Below, in pieces: positions 1 to 8,516 of a stretch of 20,213 bases of DNA. The position numbers and the translations under genes were made by a program. Within the stretch, counting starts at the first letter, position 1; each line of letters opens with the position of its first letter. Source of the stretch: Planoprotostelium fungivorum (taxonomy: Eukaryota; Evosea; Variosea; Cavosteliida; Cavosteliaceae); assembly GCA_003024175.1 (NCBI GenBank), contig MDYQ01000801.1:1-20213 (forward strand), read 5' to 3'. A model generated the notes under the pieces. The model was not told where the DNA came from and searched no databases. It saw nothing but the letters and a program-made list of their open reading frames with translations.

Positions 1-186
1 AAGGGAGCCAGCGCCTGCTCACGGTACAATTCCATAAAGGTGGGGAGAGGGATGTCGAAGCTATTATCGATCAATACAATACCAGACGTAACCCTTACAT
101 GTTCCTTCCATATTTCGACAGAGCGATGTCCCACTCCTGATGGACGTCAATGATGAGTTATATGATGAAACGACCTTAGTTCCCAC
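1..186. repeat. Left copy of a 186-bp near-perfect direct duplication
   Basis: Bases 1-186 repeat bases 424-609 with only two differences that I can find (65 T against 488 C; 88 G against 511 C). The copy stops exactly where a single N lies (187). On the minus strand it repeats two introns and parts of two exons of the P5A-ATPase gene. The copy would interrupt the gene right after the conserved RNMG motif, where every P5A-ATPase should continue into its actuator domain. I read it as two contig ends of allelic or unmerged sequence joined by a scaffold N, although a real tandem duplication is not excluded. Confidence 0.9.
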
Positions 187-187
187 N

Positions 188-1275
188 TCCCATGTTCCTC
201 AGTGATTGTAGATTACGCAGACGCTGTCTTGGTGTCAGTAGATGTCGTTCGAGGGGTGAGAGTTGTATACATTATGTTCGTCATAGATTGTGTAGATGGA
301 AGAATCAATACCGAAGTAACGACAGTGGCCTCGAAAACCAAGACCATAAAGAGGGTGAAGAGACTGTAGTACCAGTATTCATCCAAGCACCACAGCAGAA
401 CACAAAAGATTTGGAATACGAAAAAGGGAGCCAGCGCCTGCTCACGGTACAATTCCATAAAGGTGGGGAGAGGGATGTCGAAGCTATCATCGATCAATAC
501 AATACCAGACCTAACCCTTACATGTTCCTTCCATATTTCGACAGAGCGATGTCCCACTCCTGATGGACGTCAATGATGAGTTATATGATGAAACGACCTT
601 AGTTCCCACGGTGAGTCCTTCGGCGTTGTTGTAGAACGAAAAGGTGTGATGAACTGGGTATTCCACTTTCTTGAATTCACCAAATGCTGGATCGTAGACG
701 AATTTTCGCTTCTGGAACATGAAGAAGCACTCCTTGTCTCGCTGCAGAGGAATGATCTCTGTTCGTCCTTTNGTCTCCCTCTCTGAGTCTCATCAGTCTT
801 CTTTTTACAACTATCGTGGTCTGATTCGATGGTCCTGTCACCTGACTGTAGTGAAGCAGGGCTTTGAAGTCGATAAACCAGTGTGTGGATAGAAAGGTGA
901 ATAATTGAGCGATCACAACCAACACCAGCCAGAAGGAACCTGATTGGGTGAATCTCATTGCTATATACAACAGAGGTGGTCACCTTCACTCTGTAGGAGG
1001 AGAGCCCCCACAAAATTCAACGCGGGGTCTTCAAGAGAGGATGAGGTGGTTGCGTTGGCCACGATCTCCTCTCCCAGAGGCTGTTCTGGTGCTAGACTAT
1101 TAAGTTTGACTTGTGACCACGCAAGGGCATAAAGGACAACGAAGGGGAGAACATCAGCTCGGAGGAGAAAGGGTCTCTCAACGAAATACTTGATGCTCTT
1201 CAAATCCTTCCCACGCTCTTGGCCGTGTGGTGTAAGTTTCGAGTGAGCTTCTCCCTCTGATGGCTCTCTGATCAT
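188..1275 (-). CDS. P5A-type ATPase, N-terminal part (ER transmembrane-helix dislocase), cut at the left edge
   Basis: Family role: Spf1/ATP13A1 is an ER P-type ATPase that removes mistargeted transmembrane helices. What is seen: an N-terminal segment with [14 protein letters not shown] (near 1150-1190); a membrane segment [19 protein letters not shown] (about 870-940); [12 protein letters not shown] (near 720); then [13 protein letters not shown] and [20 protein letters not shown], a signature shared closely with yeast Spf1 and human ATP13A1. Exons resolved: about 770-610, 559-522, 483-312, 223-188 (ends in [12 protein letters not shown]). Introns 609-560, 521-484 and 311-224 keep the frame. 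The joins around 772 (an N) and between the first two membrane exons (about 950-1010) are unresolved. The start at 1275 is tentative. Actuator, phosphorylation (DKTGT) and remaining domains lie outside the window. KRR1 starts divergently about 100 bp away. Confidence 0.9.
424..609. repeat. Right copy of the 186-bp duplication
   Basis: This copy lies in its proper place in the P5A-ATPase gene: it covers intron 609-560, exon 559-522, intron 521-484 and the first 60 bases of exon 483-312 (all minus strand). Its reading frame is continuous with the exons on both sides, so this is the authentic copy. Confidence 0.9.
772..772. other. Ambiguous base inside the P5A-ATPase coding region
   Basis: A single N lies in an exon next to a frame change: the frame of the membrane segment ([12 protein letters not shown]) differs from that of the following [14 protein letters not shown] segment. 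A short intron from the HYSQ codons to about 780 could explain the change, but an indel at the N would too. A second N is at 187, at the edge of the duplicated segment. Confidence 0.7.
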
Positions 1276-1376
1276 GTTGGAAGAAGTTCTGTTCTGATGT
1301 CTGCTGTTTCAAATGGTTGCAACACTTTCAAGTTGAAGCGTCGAAAGAACTGAGAACGATTTTTCGCACAAACAAG
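1276..1376. promoter_or_regulatory. Short divergent promoter region between P5A-ATPase and KRR1
   Basis: Only about 100 bp separate the tentative P5A start (minus) from the KRR1 ATG (plus), so both promoters and 5' leaders must lie here or overlap the neighbouring gene. I see no TATA box or other convincing element. Confidence 0.45.
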
Positions 1377-2822
1377 ATGGCGGATAACCAAAAGAAGCTG
1401 AAGAGAAAAAGAGAGCAGGAAGGAGAAGAGGAGGATAAAGTTGACAACAAGAAGAAAGACCACAACAAGTATAGGAGGGAAAAACGTGTGTCATGAGCAT
1501 CAATCACAAACTGATGTAACGTTAGCATGGGACACAGATGACATTGACCACTGGAAAATCGATAAGTTCGAGAAGGGTGACATGAGATCGAACCTTACCG
1601 AGGAGAGCAGTTATGCCACATTATTCCCTCAACACAGAGAAAAGTGAGAAATATAAGCATCTTCTTCTCTGATACAGCTCATAGATACCTGCAACAGATC
1701 TGGCCTCTAGTTACGGAAAAACTCCTGAAAGAGCACGGAATCAATCCAGAATTGAACTTGGTGGAGGGAAGTATGACCGTTAGAACTACTCGAAAGACTT
1801 GGGATCCTTATATGATCTTGAAGGTACGACGCTCCTTCGTGCCATAATTGACACTCTCTAACAGGCCAAGGATATGATCAAAGTATTAGCCAGAGGAGTC
1901 CCATACCAGCAGGCAGTCAACTGTCTGAACGACAACGTTTTCGTCGATATCATCAAGATCAGCGGCTTCACTCGCAACACGGACACATTCACCAAGAGAA
2001 GACAACGACTCCTCGGTGCAGAGGGCACCACATTGAAGGTACGTCTCCTCCACTGATCGTCCTCACACCACTCAGGCTCTGGAACTCCTGTCAGAATGCT
2101 ACGTTCTGGTGCAAGGAAAGACAGGTGAGGGACAGTGGATGTGATGGACACTGAGATGGACAGTGGTGTCGATGGGACCTCACAAGGGAGTGAAGATCGT
2201 GAGGCAGGTGGTGGAGGACTGCATGAAGAACATCCACCCCATCTACAACATCAAAACTCTCATGATCAAGAGAGAACTGGCCAAGGACGAGAAGATGAAG
2301 GAGCAGACTTGGGATCGTTTCCTTCCCAACTTCAAGAAGACGAGGAGCAACAGGAAGGCGAAGAAGGAAGAGAAGAAGGAGAAGAAGGAGTACAACCCCT
2401 TCCCTCCCGAGATGCCCATGAGCGAGAAGGATAAGGCCATCGCATCGGGTAAGTCCTCCACTCTCACTGTCATCTCATCCTCACAGGTGAATACTTTGCC
2501 ACCACCGATGGAAGTGTGAGAGGAAACAAGAGAGACAAGCAGTGGAAGAAGATGAGAGCCGAGGAGCGTGATGAGGAAGAAGAAGGAGAAGAGAAGAGCG
2601 GAGTGACAGAGAGCAAGGGAGAGGTGAGGATTTGAAGCAGGAGGAGGACTCACAGTAGAAGGATGCGGACAGCAAGATGAGGGACAACATCATCGAGAAC
2701 ATCGTGAGTGCATGTATGAGATGAACATCACTGACCGTGTTTAGAAGAAGAGGAAGTCGGAGGGAAAGACGAACAAGAGCAAGGATGCGTCACACCTTGT
2801 CTTGAAGAAGCCCAAAAAGTGA
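1377..2822 (+). CDS. KRR1: KRR1, small-subunit processome KH-domain protein
   Basis: KRR1 is a nucleolar RNA-binding protein needed for 18S rRNA processing and 40S assembly. Nine exons give a 377-residue protein: 1377-1485, 1526-1643, 1685-1823, 1865-2038, 2076-2124, 2164-2448, 2487-2623, 2659-2703, 2745-2822. All eight introns are 35-41 nt, GT-AG, and keep frame. Family motifs in order: [84 protein letters not shown] and [10 protein letters not shown], then FPPEMP and GEYF. The first exon is Lys/Glu-rich, and the C-terminus is a Lys-rich tail ending KKPKK, as in the family. The ATG at 1377 is the first in frame, and the length is close to other KRR1 proteins. The gene converges on the PDHX-like gene with 77 bp between stop codons. 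Confidence 0.97.
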
Positions 2823-2899
2823 TAAAGAGCGTCACATTGATTCACTTGTATACTCGTGTAGAGATGAATGGTGATTCTGAACAAGTGACCGTGAGATCT

Positions 2900-4131
2900 T
2901 TATAGTAGAGAGTGGGGGTGAGAGAGGTATGTTGATAGCTGATCTAAAAATTGTGCTGCTGAATGTTCCTGGATGACACGAGTGTCGTACGATAGCGTGA
3001 CTGTCATGACAGTGCTCAATCCCCTGACACATTCAATTTGAAGAAGAGAAACTCTTTACTCACAGCTCTCCTGTCAACTCGTGGATGAAGGGTGTAGGTT
3101 TACCTGTACCAACCGCGAGGATGGCCCCCTGTGGAGGGTTGATGACAGCAGAGAAGGCATCGATGTGAAACATTCCCAAGTTGGATATGCTGAAGGTTCC
3201 TCCCTGGAACTCCTCGGGCTTCAGTTTGTTCTCTCTGGCCCTCTTGGCCAGTTCCTCGTTGGGGTCAGTGGAATGAGTACAAGGCCACTCACTTGAACTT
3301 CCGTTGCAATGTCGGGGAGAGCCTTGTACTGGGCGCTCTTGACGATGGGTGTGATCAGACCTCCTTCTGTGGCCACCGCAACAGAGATGTCAGCGTTGTT
3401 TCTATTCTCTACGATCTCTTCTCGCTTCACATCCCAGCTCGAGTTGACCTGCCTCTCGTCACTCTTGTGCCATTCAAAGGATTTACCTCTGGAACGGACA
3501 ATAAAGCGAGAGCCGATCCCTTGATCAAAAAGTCGTTGACTGACACCTTCACTTTTCCATTGGCTGCAGGATTGAGTATCAAGATGAACGCGATATGGAT
3601 TTACCATTGATGGTGGTCCTCAAAGCTAAGAGCTTGTCTATCTTGATGTCAGCAGTCATATAGCCGTGAGGGACGGTAGATTTGGAGAGAGTGAGTCGCT
3701 TGGCAATCACTTTCCTGACGTTTGAATTGGCAATCTCGTCATATGAGGCACCTAATCTCTTTTTCAGATCGACGCTGATGGAGCGAGTCAGACTAACCCG
3801 CTGTTTGAGAACTCTTTGTAGGTGCATTGTTCACTGGTGCTTTCTTGGCTGCCTCTGGTTTAGGTTGAGCTTTTCCTCCTTTCGCAATGAATTGAAGGAC
3901 GTCCCCTTTCAAGACGATGCCATGTTTCCCTGTTCCAGACACAGAGTCCAGAGGTAAATGATGGCGTAAGAGTACTGCTCTCGCTGATGGTGACAACCTC
4001 ACAGTCTCTCCTTCAAAAATTCCATCAGGAATTAAAGAAAGGGAAGAATCACCTGCTGCTGAAGAAAACGATCGGTAGGTGGAGAATGAAGGTTGTCGAT
4101 TCAGACAACGCAAGACGCTCGAGGCCATCAT
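2900..4131 (-). CDS. PDHX-like E3-binding protein: E2 fold, no lipoyl domain, catalytic motif lost
   Basis: Six exons: 4131-3798, 3751-3605, 3563-3487, 3448-3293, 3254-3064, 3023-2900; introns 38-46 nt; 342 residues. Residues 1-30 look like a mitochondrial presequence (Arg/Ser-rich, few acids). Residues 47-82 are a peripheral subunit-binding domain ([18 protein letters not shown], then [14 protein letters not shown]), which docks E3. The rest is the acyltransferase fold ([60 protein letters not shown]). Two departures from true E2 are visible: nothing resembling a lipoyl domain (DKA motif) precedes the binding domain, and the terminal catalytic motif DHRxxDG reads DTRVIQE, so the active-site His is Thr. 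In PDHX/E3BP the catalytic His is also lost, so a structural role in holding E3 on the pyruvate dehydrogenase core is inferred. Start 4131 or 4128 (two adjacent ATGs). Confidence 0.9.
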
Positions 4132-4219
4132 CTTGAAACCGATGTGTGATCTCGACTTTTTTTGTGGCCCAATACAACCAGCCCCGACAAGAAGGGTGGG
4201 ACTTGTCCCTCCGAGGTCG
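4132..4219. promoter_or_regulatory. 88-bp divergent promoter between the PDHX-like and MRH receptor-like genes
   Basis: The two ATGs point away from each other with 88 bp between them, so both genes probably use one compact bidirectional promoter. A run of seven T (about 4156-4162) is the only notable feature. Upstream in-frame codons exist for the minus gene, so its start could be a little earlier. Confidence 0.4.
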
Positions 4220-5141
4220 ATGGCAAACACAACGATGGGCTGGAGAGCATTGGTCCTATTCATCTGTTTCTCTGGAGTCCAATCAGTGTGGCCCAAAGAT
4301 TGTATTTTCACCAACACGGAGAATGATCGGGTCTACGATTTGAAACCGATGAAGACTTCACAAGTGATTAACCACACTTCTAATGGTTCTGGTTGATTAA
4401 GGATTACGTCTACTCTGATCAAACGCGAGATAGCTATCGATTCAATTTTTGTCAGAACATACTTCAGCCTGGGTCATGACCGCAAGACTGCACAGCTTGT
4501 TTGACCCCATAAGAGGAGTTCAATGCCTCATGCGAGACTTGTCCATCACCATCACCGAACGTGAGCTTTGCCGTTGTCCACTTCTGACAAACAGCAGTGC
4601 GCCTGGCAGATGGAACAACTACAGATGGGTTTGTGATCGAATCCGCGGCCAACATCCAAGGTCCTATCCCTGCATCTCTCAATGTATGAGTCGTATCGCT
4701 CCTTCACTTCTCATCATCTTAGCACTTTGAATGTCTTCTGTAACCTACAAACACCACTCCCTGGTGTAATCAATTACGATGGGTTCATTGGCCCCTACGA
4801 TTACCACACCTTCAACATGACATCTTCAGCTGCATGTGGTCGAGCGTTGGAATCCTCATCTTCCAGTCTCGGTGTTGGTTCTATCTTGTGTATCATGTGA
4901 GAACAGTCTTTCATATTGGTATTCATTGAGTCATAGATTCGTAAGCGCTTTAGCAGCGTATCTGGTGATTGGAATCATCGTAGTAAGATGGAGGAGCAAG
5001 GAGTTTGGACTACCGAACAAAGAGCTCTGGTTTGGAACGGGATCTCTAATCAAGGTAGATAGAAACGTCTCCATTAGAGTTGACAAACTGCAGGATGGTT
5101 TTAATTTCACGGTGAACAAAGGTAAAGGCTTGGTGAAATGA
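4220..5141 (+). CDS. Mannose-6-phosphate-receptor-like type I membrane protein (MRH domain)
   Basis: Residues 1-24 form a signal peptide (MGWRALVLFICFSGVQSVW core). An MRH-type lumenal domain follows: DCIFTNTENDRVYDLKPM (the family's C...YDLs.L start), SYRFNFCQN (Y.FNvC), later STLNVFCNL and YDYHTFNMTSSAACG (the closing Cys pair region). Then comes a membrane span (SILCIIFVSALAAYLVIGII) and a short tail with PNKELWFGTGSLIKDGFNF, matching the cytosolic P..fW..lP.lvkDG end of cation-dependent mannose-6-phosphate receptors. Secure introns: 4364-4401, 4897-4936, 5055-5093. Middle exons (about 4440-4720) are tentative; I favour introns near 4472-4512, 4550-4583 and one ending before the SYRSFTSHH segment. 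Likely role: sorting of lysosomal proteins between Golgi and endosomes. Whether it binds mannose 6-phosphate cannot be told; an Mrl1-like receptor is the alternative. Confidence 0.75.
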
Positions 5142-5432
5142 GGAGATTACACAACTGTGTGAAGATAAAGCCTATTTTTCCTAATCATCGCACATTATCA
5201 ACCGTTGAACATCACAGATCGTCTGTGAAGTCTGCTCATTGTGAGGATTTAATTTGTTCAATCCGCTATCGAAAACCGGACAAGACGTCTATTAACGAGC
5301 GATCCACGTTATCTGCGGTGCCTCTTTGACAGATTTGACAACACTAAACCCTAAAACCGTCTTTCAGACCCTCTTTTCTGTCATGCATTTCACGATCACA
5401 CCGCCATACACGAGCCACGTAGAACGACTTCT
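5142..5432. other. Intergenic spacer, no gene seen
   Basis: This 291-bp gap lies between two plus-strand genes. Open frames here are short and lack protein-like composition. It should hold the 3' end of the MRH gene and the promoter of the next gene, but I see no clear signals. Confidence 0.5.
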
Positions 5433-7127
5433 ATGCAACACTTGGATCTATCTTACGAACACATCCAATTATTCACCGACATGATGCAACGGATCGCAGA
5501 GAATGCACCCATCTCTCTCCCTCCAAAGAAGAGATACACTTCCATGCAGACGTAAGAGATCAACACTCATCGACTTAACATTCTTTTAGACCTTCTGCAC
5601 TATCAACGGTCTCATCTGATGCATCTCACAGAGAGATCTTGACAGAGCTCCTTCCATTCAACACCTCCATTCCTTCGATGGTTTTCTCCAAACAAGAGGT
5701 GTTCTCGGTCTACTCATTTTTACATGGATTCACCAACACATAGAAACCTGTTTCCCCGTCTCAGACGAAAGACACCCACATTCAACAGAAGCCTGCAGAA
5801 AGGGTGCTGCAGCCATGTAAGAACATGAGACGTGAGCTTCCAAACATTACCCCCACAACGGATGATAGGCCGAAGAGGACGCGCAAGCCCACCGCCAAAC
5901 TTCTGGACATCCCTCCCACAACCTCGTCCAGCTCTTCAAAGAACAAGGAAACCAGAGAGGAACGTTCGGTAGAGAGTCTCGACTCCACACGACGTAAGCG
6001 AAAGAATCAAGAAGACCAACAAGCCACCGACGCGTCTGCTTCCTCTACCAGTCACACTAAGAAGACAATGGACTTCAAGGGACCAGCCACGGTGTCTACG
6101 GCTAAAAGGCAGCACACGGATACGAAGGCGTCATTTGCAGTTCATGCCGTGGTCTGCCCTGGCGAAGAGCCAGACAGTTTTGACAAGGTATAGCCCTTTA
6201 TCTCACAGTATTAAGTCGATAGCAGAGCCCAAGAGACAAAGAGAGGAGAATGCCCAGACACTCAGAGGGCTCCCAGAGTTCAATGCACGATTCGGGAGAG
6301 GAGAACACTCCACAGAGAGCCAAGTACCAGGTTTGTCAGTGAACCACCATCGATCCACTCACATCAATAGGACAAATCTCCATTTCACGGTCGACAGAGA
6401 AGAGCGAGCACCCGCACACCCAGGGTAACGAGATCACAGGATATCACATCTTCAGACTCTGAAGTGGATTCCGACTCCGACTGTCAACCTCAGAGCCCTG
6501 ATGTGGATGAAGACTTTTCTGATTTAGAAGAGGAAACGGAGGTAGATGGTTCCACGTCACCTGGCTGAATCGAGCAGGAAGGTAGACCTCTCAGGATCAG
6601 GAGAAAGCCAACGATGGAGGAGAGAGAGCCGGAGGATTTTGTACCCTGCAAGGGTTGCCTGTTGTGTGACGAATCTCACGGAGTCTCCTTCTTCTTGGAG
6701 CAGATACTGGACATCCATCACACGGGAAAGTGGGTGGTGGTAATCGTACGACTGCTGATCCACTCAGTAAGGAGATGGCCATCGCCATGTTCGCATACCT
6801 CGAGTACACGACACCCAAGGAGTGGTACACCTTGAAGGTGGATCTATACCCCATCCTTGAGTCTCACTGGCACTCCCTCAACTGGAAGAATTCATCGAGG
6901 TGATGTCATCCTCGCACCATCCTCTGATGAGAACAGAACGAGGTACCGTCAGCTGCAGGACAGCTTAGCTCATAATCGCGGAATCTTTGAGAGCGCTCAC
7001 GATCAGTATGGCACCCACGGTAAGTCTCCCTCACATCTGGTTCTGATGGTCTACAGGATCCTGGAGATTGACGTCTTCCCTTCGTAAGAAAGTGAATGAG
7101 CTGGGCGAGAGATACAGACGTCTTTAA
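5433..7127 (+). CDS. Unrecognised 462-residue protein, charged disordered N-half and compact C-terminal domain
   Basis: I do not recognise this gene. Nine exons join without a frame break: 5433-5551, 5590-5698, 5744-6187, 6223-6330, 6371-6541, 6578-6729, 6768-6899, 6937-7019, 7057-7127 (introns 35-45 nt). Residues 80-300 are rich in Ser, Thr, Lys, Arg and Pro with basic clusters (RPKRTRKPTAKLL, TRRKRK) that could be nuclear signals, followed by an acidic stretch (DSDSD, DEDFSDLEEETE). Residues 318-462 look folded: a cysteine knot CKGCLLC (341-347), then helices rich in aromatic residues (KEWYTLKVDLYPILESHWHS), then FESAHDQYGTHGSWRL, which resembles the wing of a winged-helix domain, and a basic end. 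A nuclear, DNA- or chromatin-related role is a guess from composition. Start 5433 is the first ATG giving the joined frame. The sixth exon could begin at 6575 instead (one extra Gln). Confidence 0.7.
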
Positions 7128-7171
7128 TCTTTATATAAACTCAAGGAATTCTCACTCAATGGATGATGTTA

Positions 7172-7514
7172 CTACCGAGTGGCGAGTATAACCAGTCCTG
7201 CGAGGATCCCGAGAGCTAACAGGGCGATGATGATGTAAAGTAATAGTGTCCATATCGCCTTCATCTCGTTGCACTCTGAACAGGTGAAGGAGCCTGTTTC
7301 GTCTAATTTTCAAAGATGAGAACTCGCAGCTTACGTATCCCACCTCCAGCACATTCGTGACAAAAGTTTCGTCCACACTTGTTGCAATTAATTTGCCCCT
7401 CTGAGGTCGTCAATCGCAGCCGAACGCAGAATATTCACCGTGTGTTGGATGAACTGGACAAGTGTTGGTATCCGGCTCACTTAGCGAACCATACGCTTTG
7501 AACAAGTTCTTCAT
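7172..7514 (-). CDS. 90-residue tail-anchored protein with an eight-ligand zinc-binding domain
   Basis: Three exons (7514-7439, 7400-7335, 7302-7172; introns 38 and 32 nt) give 90 residues. The cytosolic part has ligand pairs C19-H22, C31-C34, C39-C42 and C55-C58 (CPVH, CNKC, CHEC, CSEC), a spacing that fits a two-zinc cross-brace of RING or FYVE type. A single hydrophobic span (about residues 64-87, LLLYIIIALLALGILAGLVIL) ends two residues before the stop, so the protein should be tail-anchored with the zinc domain facing the cytosol. A membrane E3 ubiquitin ligase or adaptor is possible, but no specific family was recognised. It converges on the preceding gene with 44 bp between stops, and is divergent from the POLR2M gene. 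The gene is easily missed because no exon alone makes a convincing open frame. Confidence 0.7.
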
Positions 7515-7622
7515 CTAGTGGAGACAGCCGTTGGTCTCTCAGAGAATGGATGATGTAGCGCTGTAGAATGATTCGCTTTCTTTCGCGACAAATTGAAATC
7601 AGTGATCACGAATCTCGCAATC
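7515..7622. promoter_or_regulatory. Divergent promoter region between the zinc protein and POLR2M genes
   Basis: The two start codons are 108 bp apart and point away from each other. No TATA-like or other element stands out. A second in-frame ATG for the plus gene at 7593 would shorten the gap. Confidence 0.4.
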
Positions 7623-8452
7623 ATGAGCCAGACGAAAACGAAGATCGTAGATCCCAGAACACTGTCTATACCAGAACTCGAGGTTCTCTTGCGCAAGAAT
7701 GAAGATCTTCTCCAGAGCCCAATATCCAAGAAGTTGCCCGATGGAGGACAGAAGATCAGAAACACCATCTCTCTTCTTCAACAAGCAATGAACGAGAAGA
7801 AGGCTAGTGGACAGGAAGAGAAGGAGAAGAAGACCATCTCTAATCTGGAGAAATTTGCGTACAGAGAGAAGACCAAAGAGAAGAAGGAATCAACCACCCA
7901 GAATTTTATACAAGATGACGAAGAGGTGAGATCAGCTTTCATGCTAGGTGATTTAATGTGATGTAGGTGATGGAATACTTGGACAAGCCTGAGAATCCAG
8001 ATCAAGATGTCGAATCACTCGCAGACCGCCTTAACATTGTAGATATCGCAGGTGAGTCGATGGCTTTTTATTGTGTCTGATAGTGGTGATAGAGGGGAAA
8101 GCGAAAGAGAGAGATATGAGAGAGGCAAAGAGTCGTCTCATCATCACGGGAAGAAGAGCCGCACAGCAAGATAAGAAGGCATCCAAAGTGTTATCTATCC
8201 AAGAGTCCATTCATTTAGGACAGAGAGGAAATGCAGATTACACACTGGTGAGATCACATGATGTCAATCCAACTGAGGATGACAGTACGAGACGCTGACC
8301 CCAGAGGAGGAGGCAGGACTACGCTCTGATGCTCCATCGGCAAACGGAGAAGAGCCGGAGGAACAAGGTGAGCAGTTGAAGAGTCACATCATCACTCGCA
8401 TGAAAATCGAACGACCACAGTGTTGAATGTGTCAAGCACCTTATCAGCTTGA
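7623..8452 (+). CDS. POLR2M: POLR2M/Gdown1-like RNA polymerase II regulator
   Basis: Gdown1 binds RNA polymerase II, competes with TFIIF and makes transcription depend on Mediator (known mainly from animals). Five exons: 7623-7925, 7967-8051, 8084-8247, 8286-8367, 8421-8452; introns 41, 32, 38 and 53 nt; 221 residues. Family landmarks occur in the right order: SIPELEVLLRKNEDLL followed by SKKLPDGGQKI (the diagnostic LPDxGxKI), then SLADRLNIVDIAG (matches the internal DRL..I.I motif), then KVLSIQESIHLGQRG (matches LLSIEESL). The protein is shorter than the human one (about 370 residues), with shorter Ser-rich linkers. The start at 7623 (MSQTK) is preferred over 7593 because the extra residues look unrelated to the family. 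It converges on CCDC47. Confidence 0.82.
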
Positions 8453-8516
8453 ACACACATGTACAGCATAGTTGATCATAAAGAATCGAATTCTGTGATT
8501 TATCAAGGGACGACGT

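Noticed and set aside
2135-2434. Glu-rich open frame on the plus strand
   Set aside because: It is a shifted frame over KRR1 exon 6, whose own frame matches the family closely.
3293-3610. Plus-strand open frames over the PDHX-like gene
   Set aside because: Antisense shadows of exons with clear acyltransferase-family sequence on the minus strand.
2900-4131. Catalytic dihydrolipoamide acetyltransferase (true E2)
   Set aside because: No lipoyl domain and the active-site motif is DTRVIQE instead of DHRxxDG.
5138-5329. Small plus-strand open frame after the MRH gene
   Set aside because: Overlaps the MRH stop, no domain or signal, and composition looks random.
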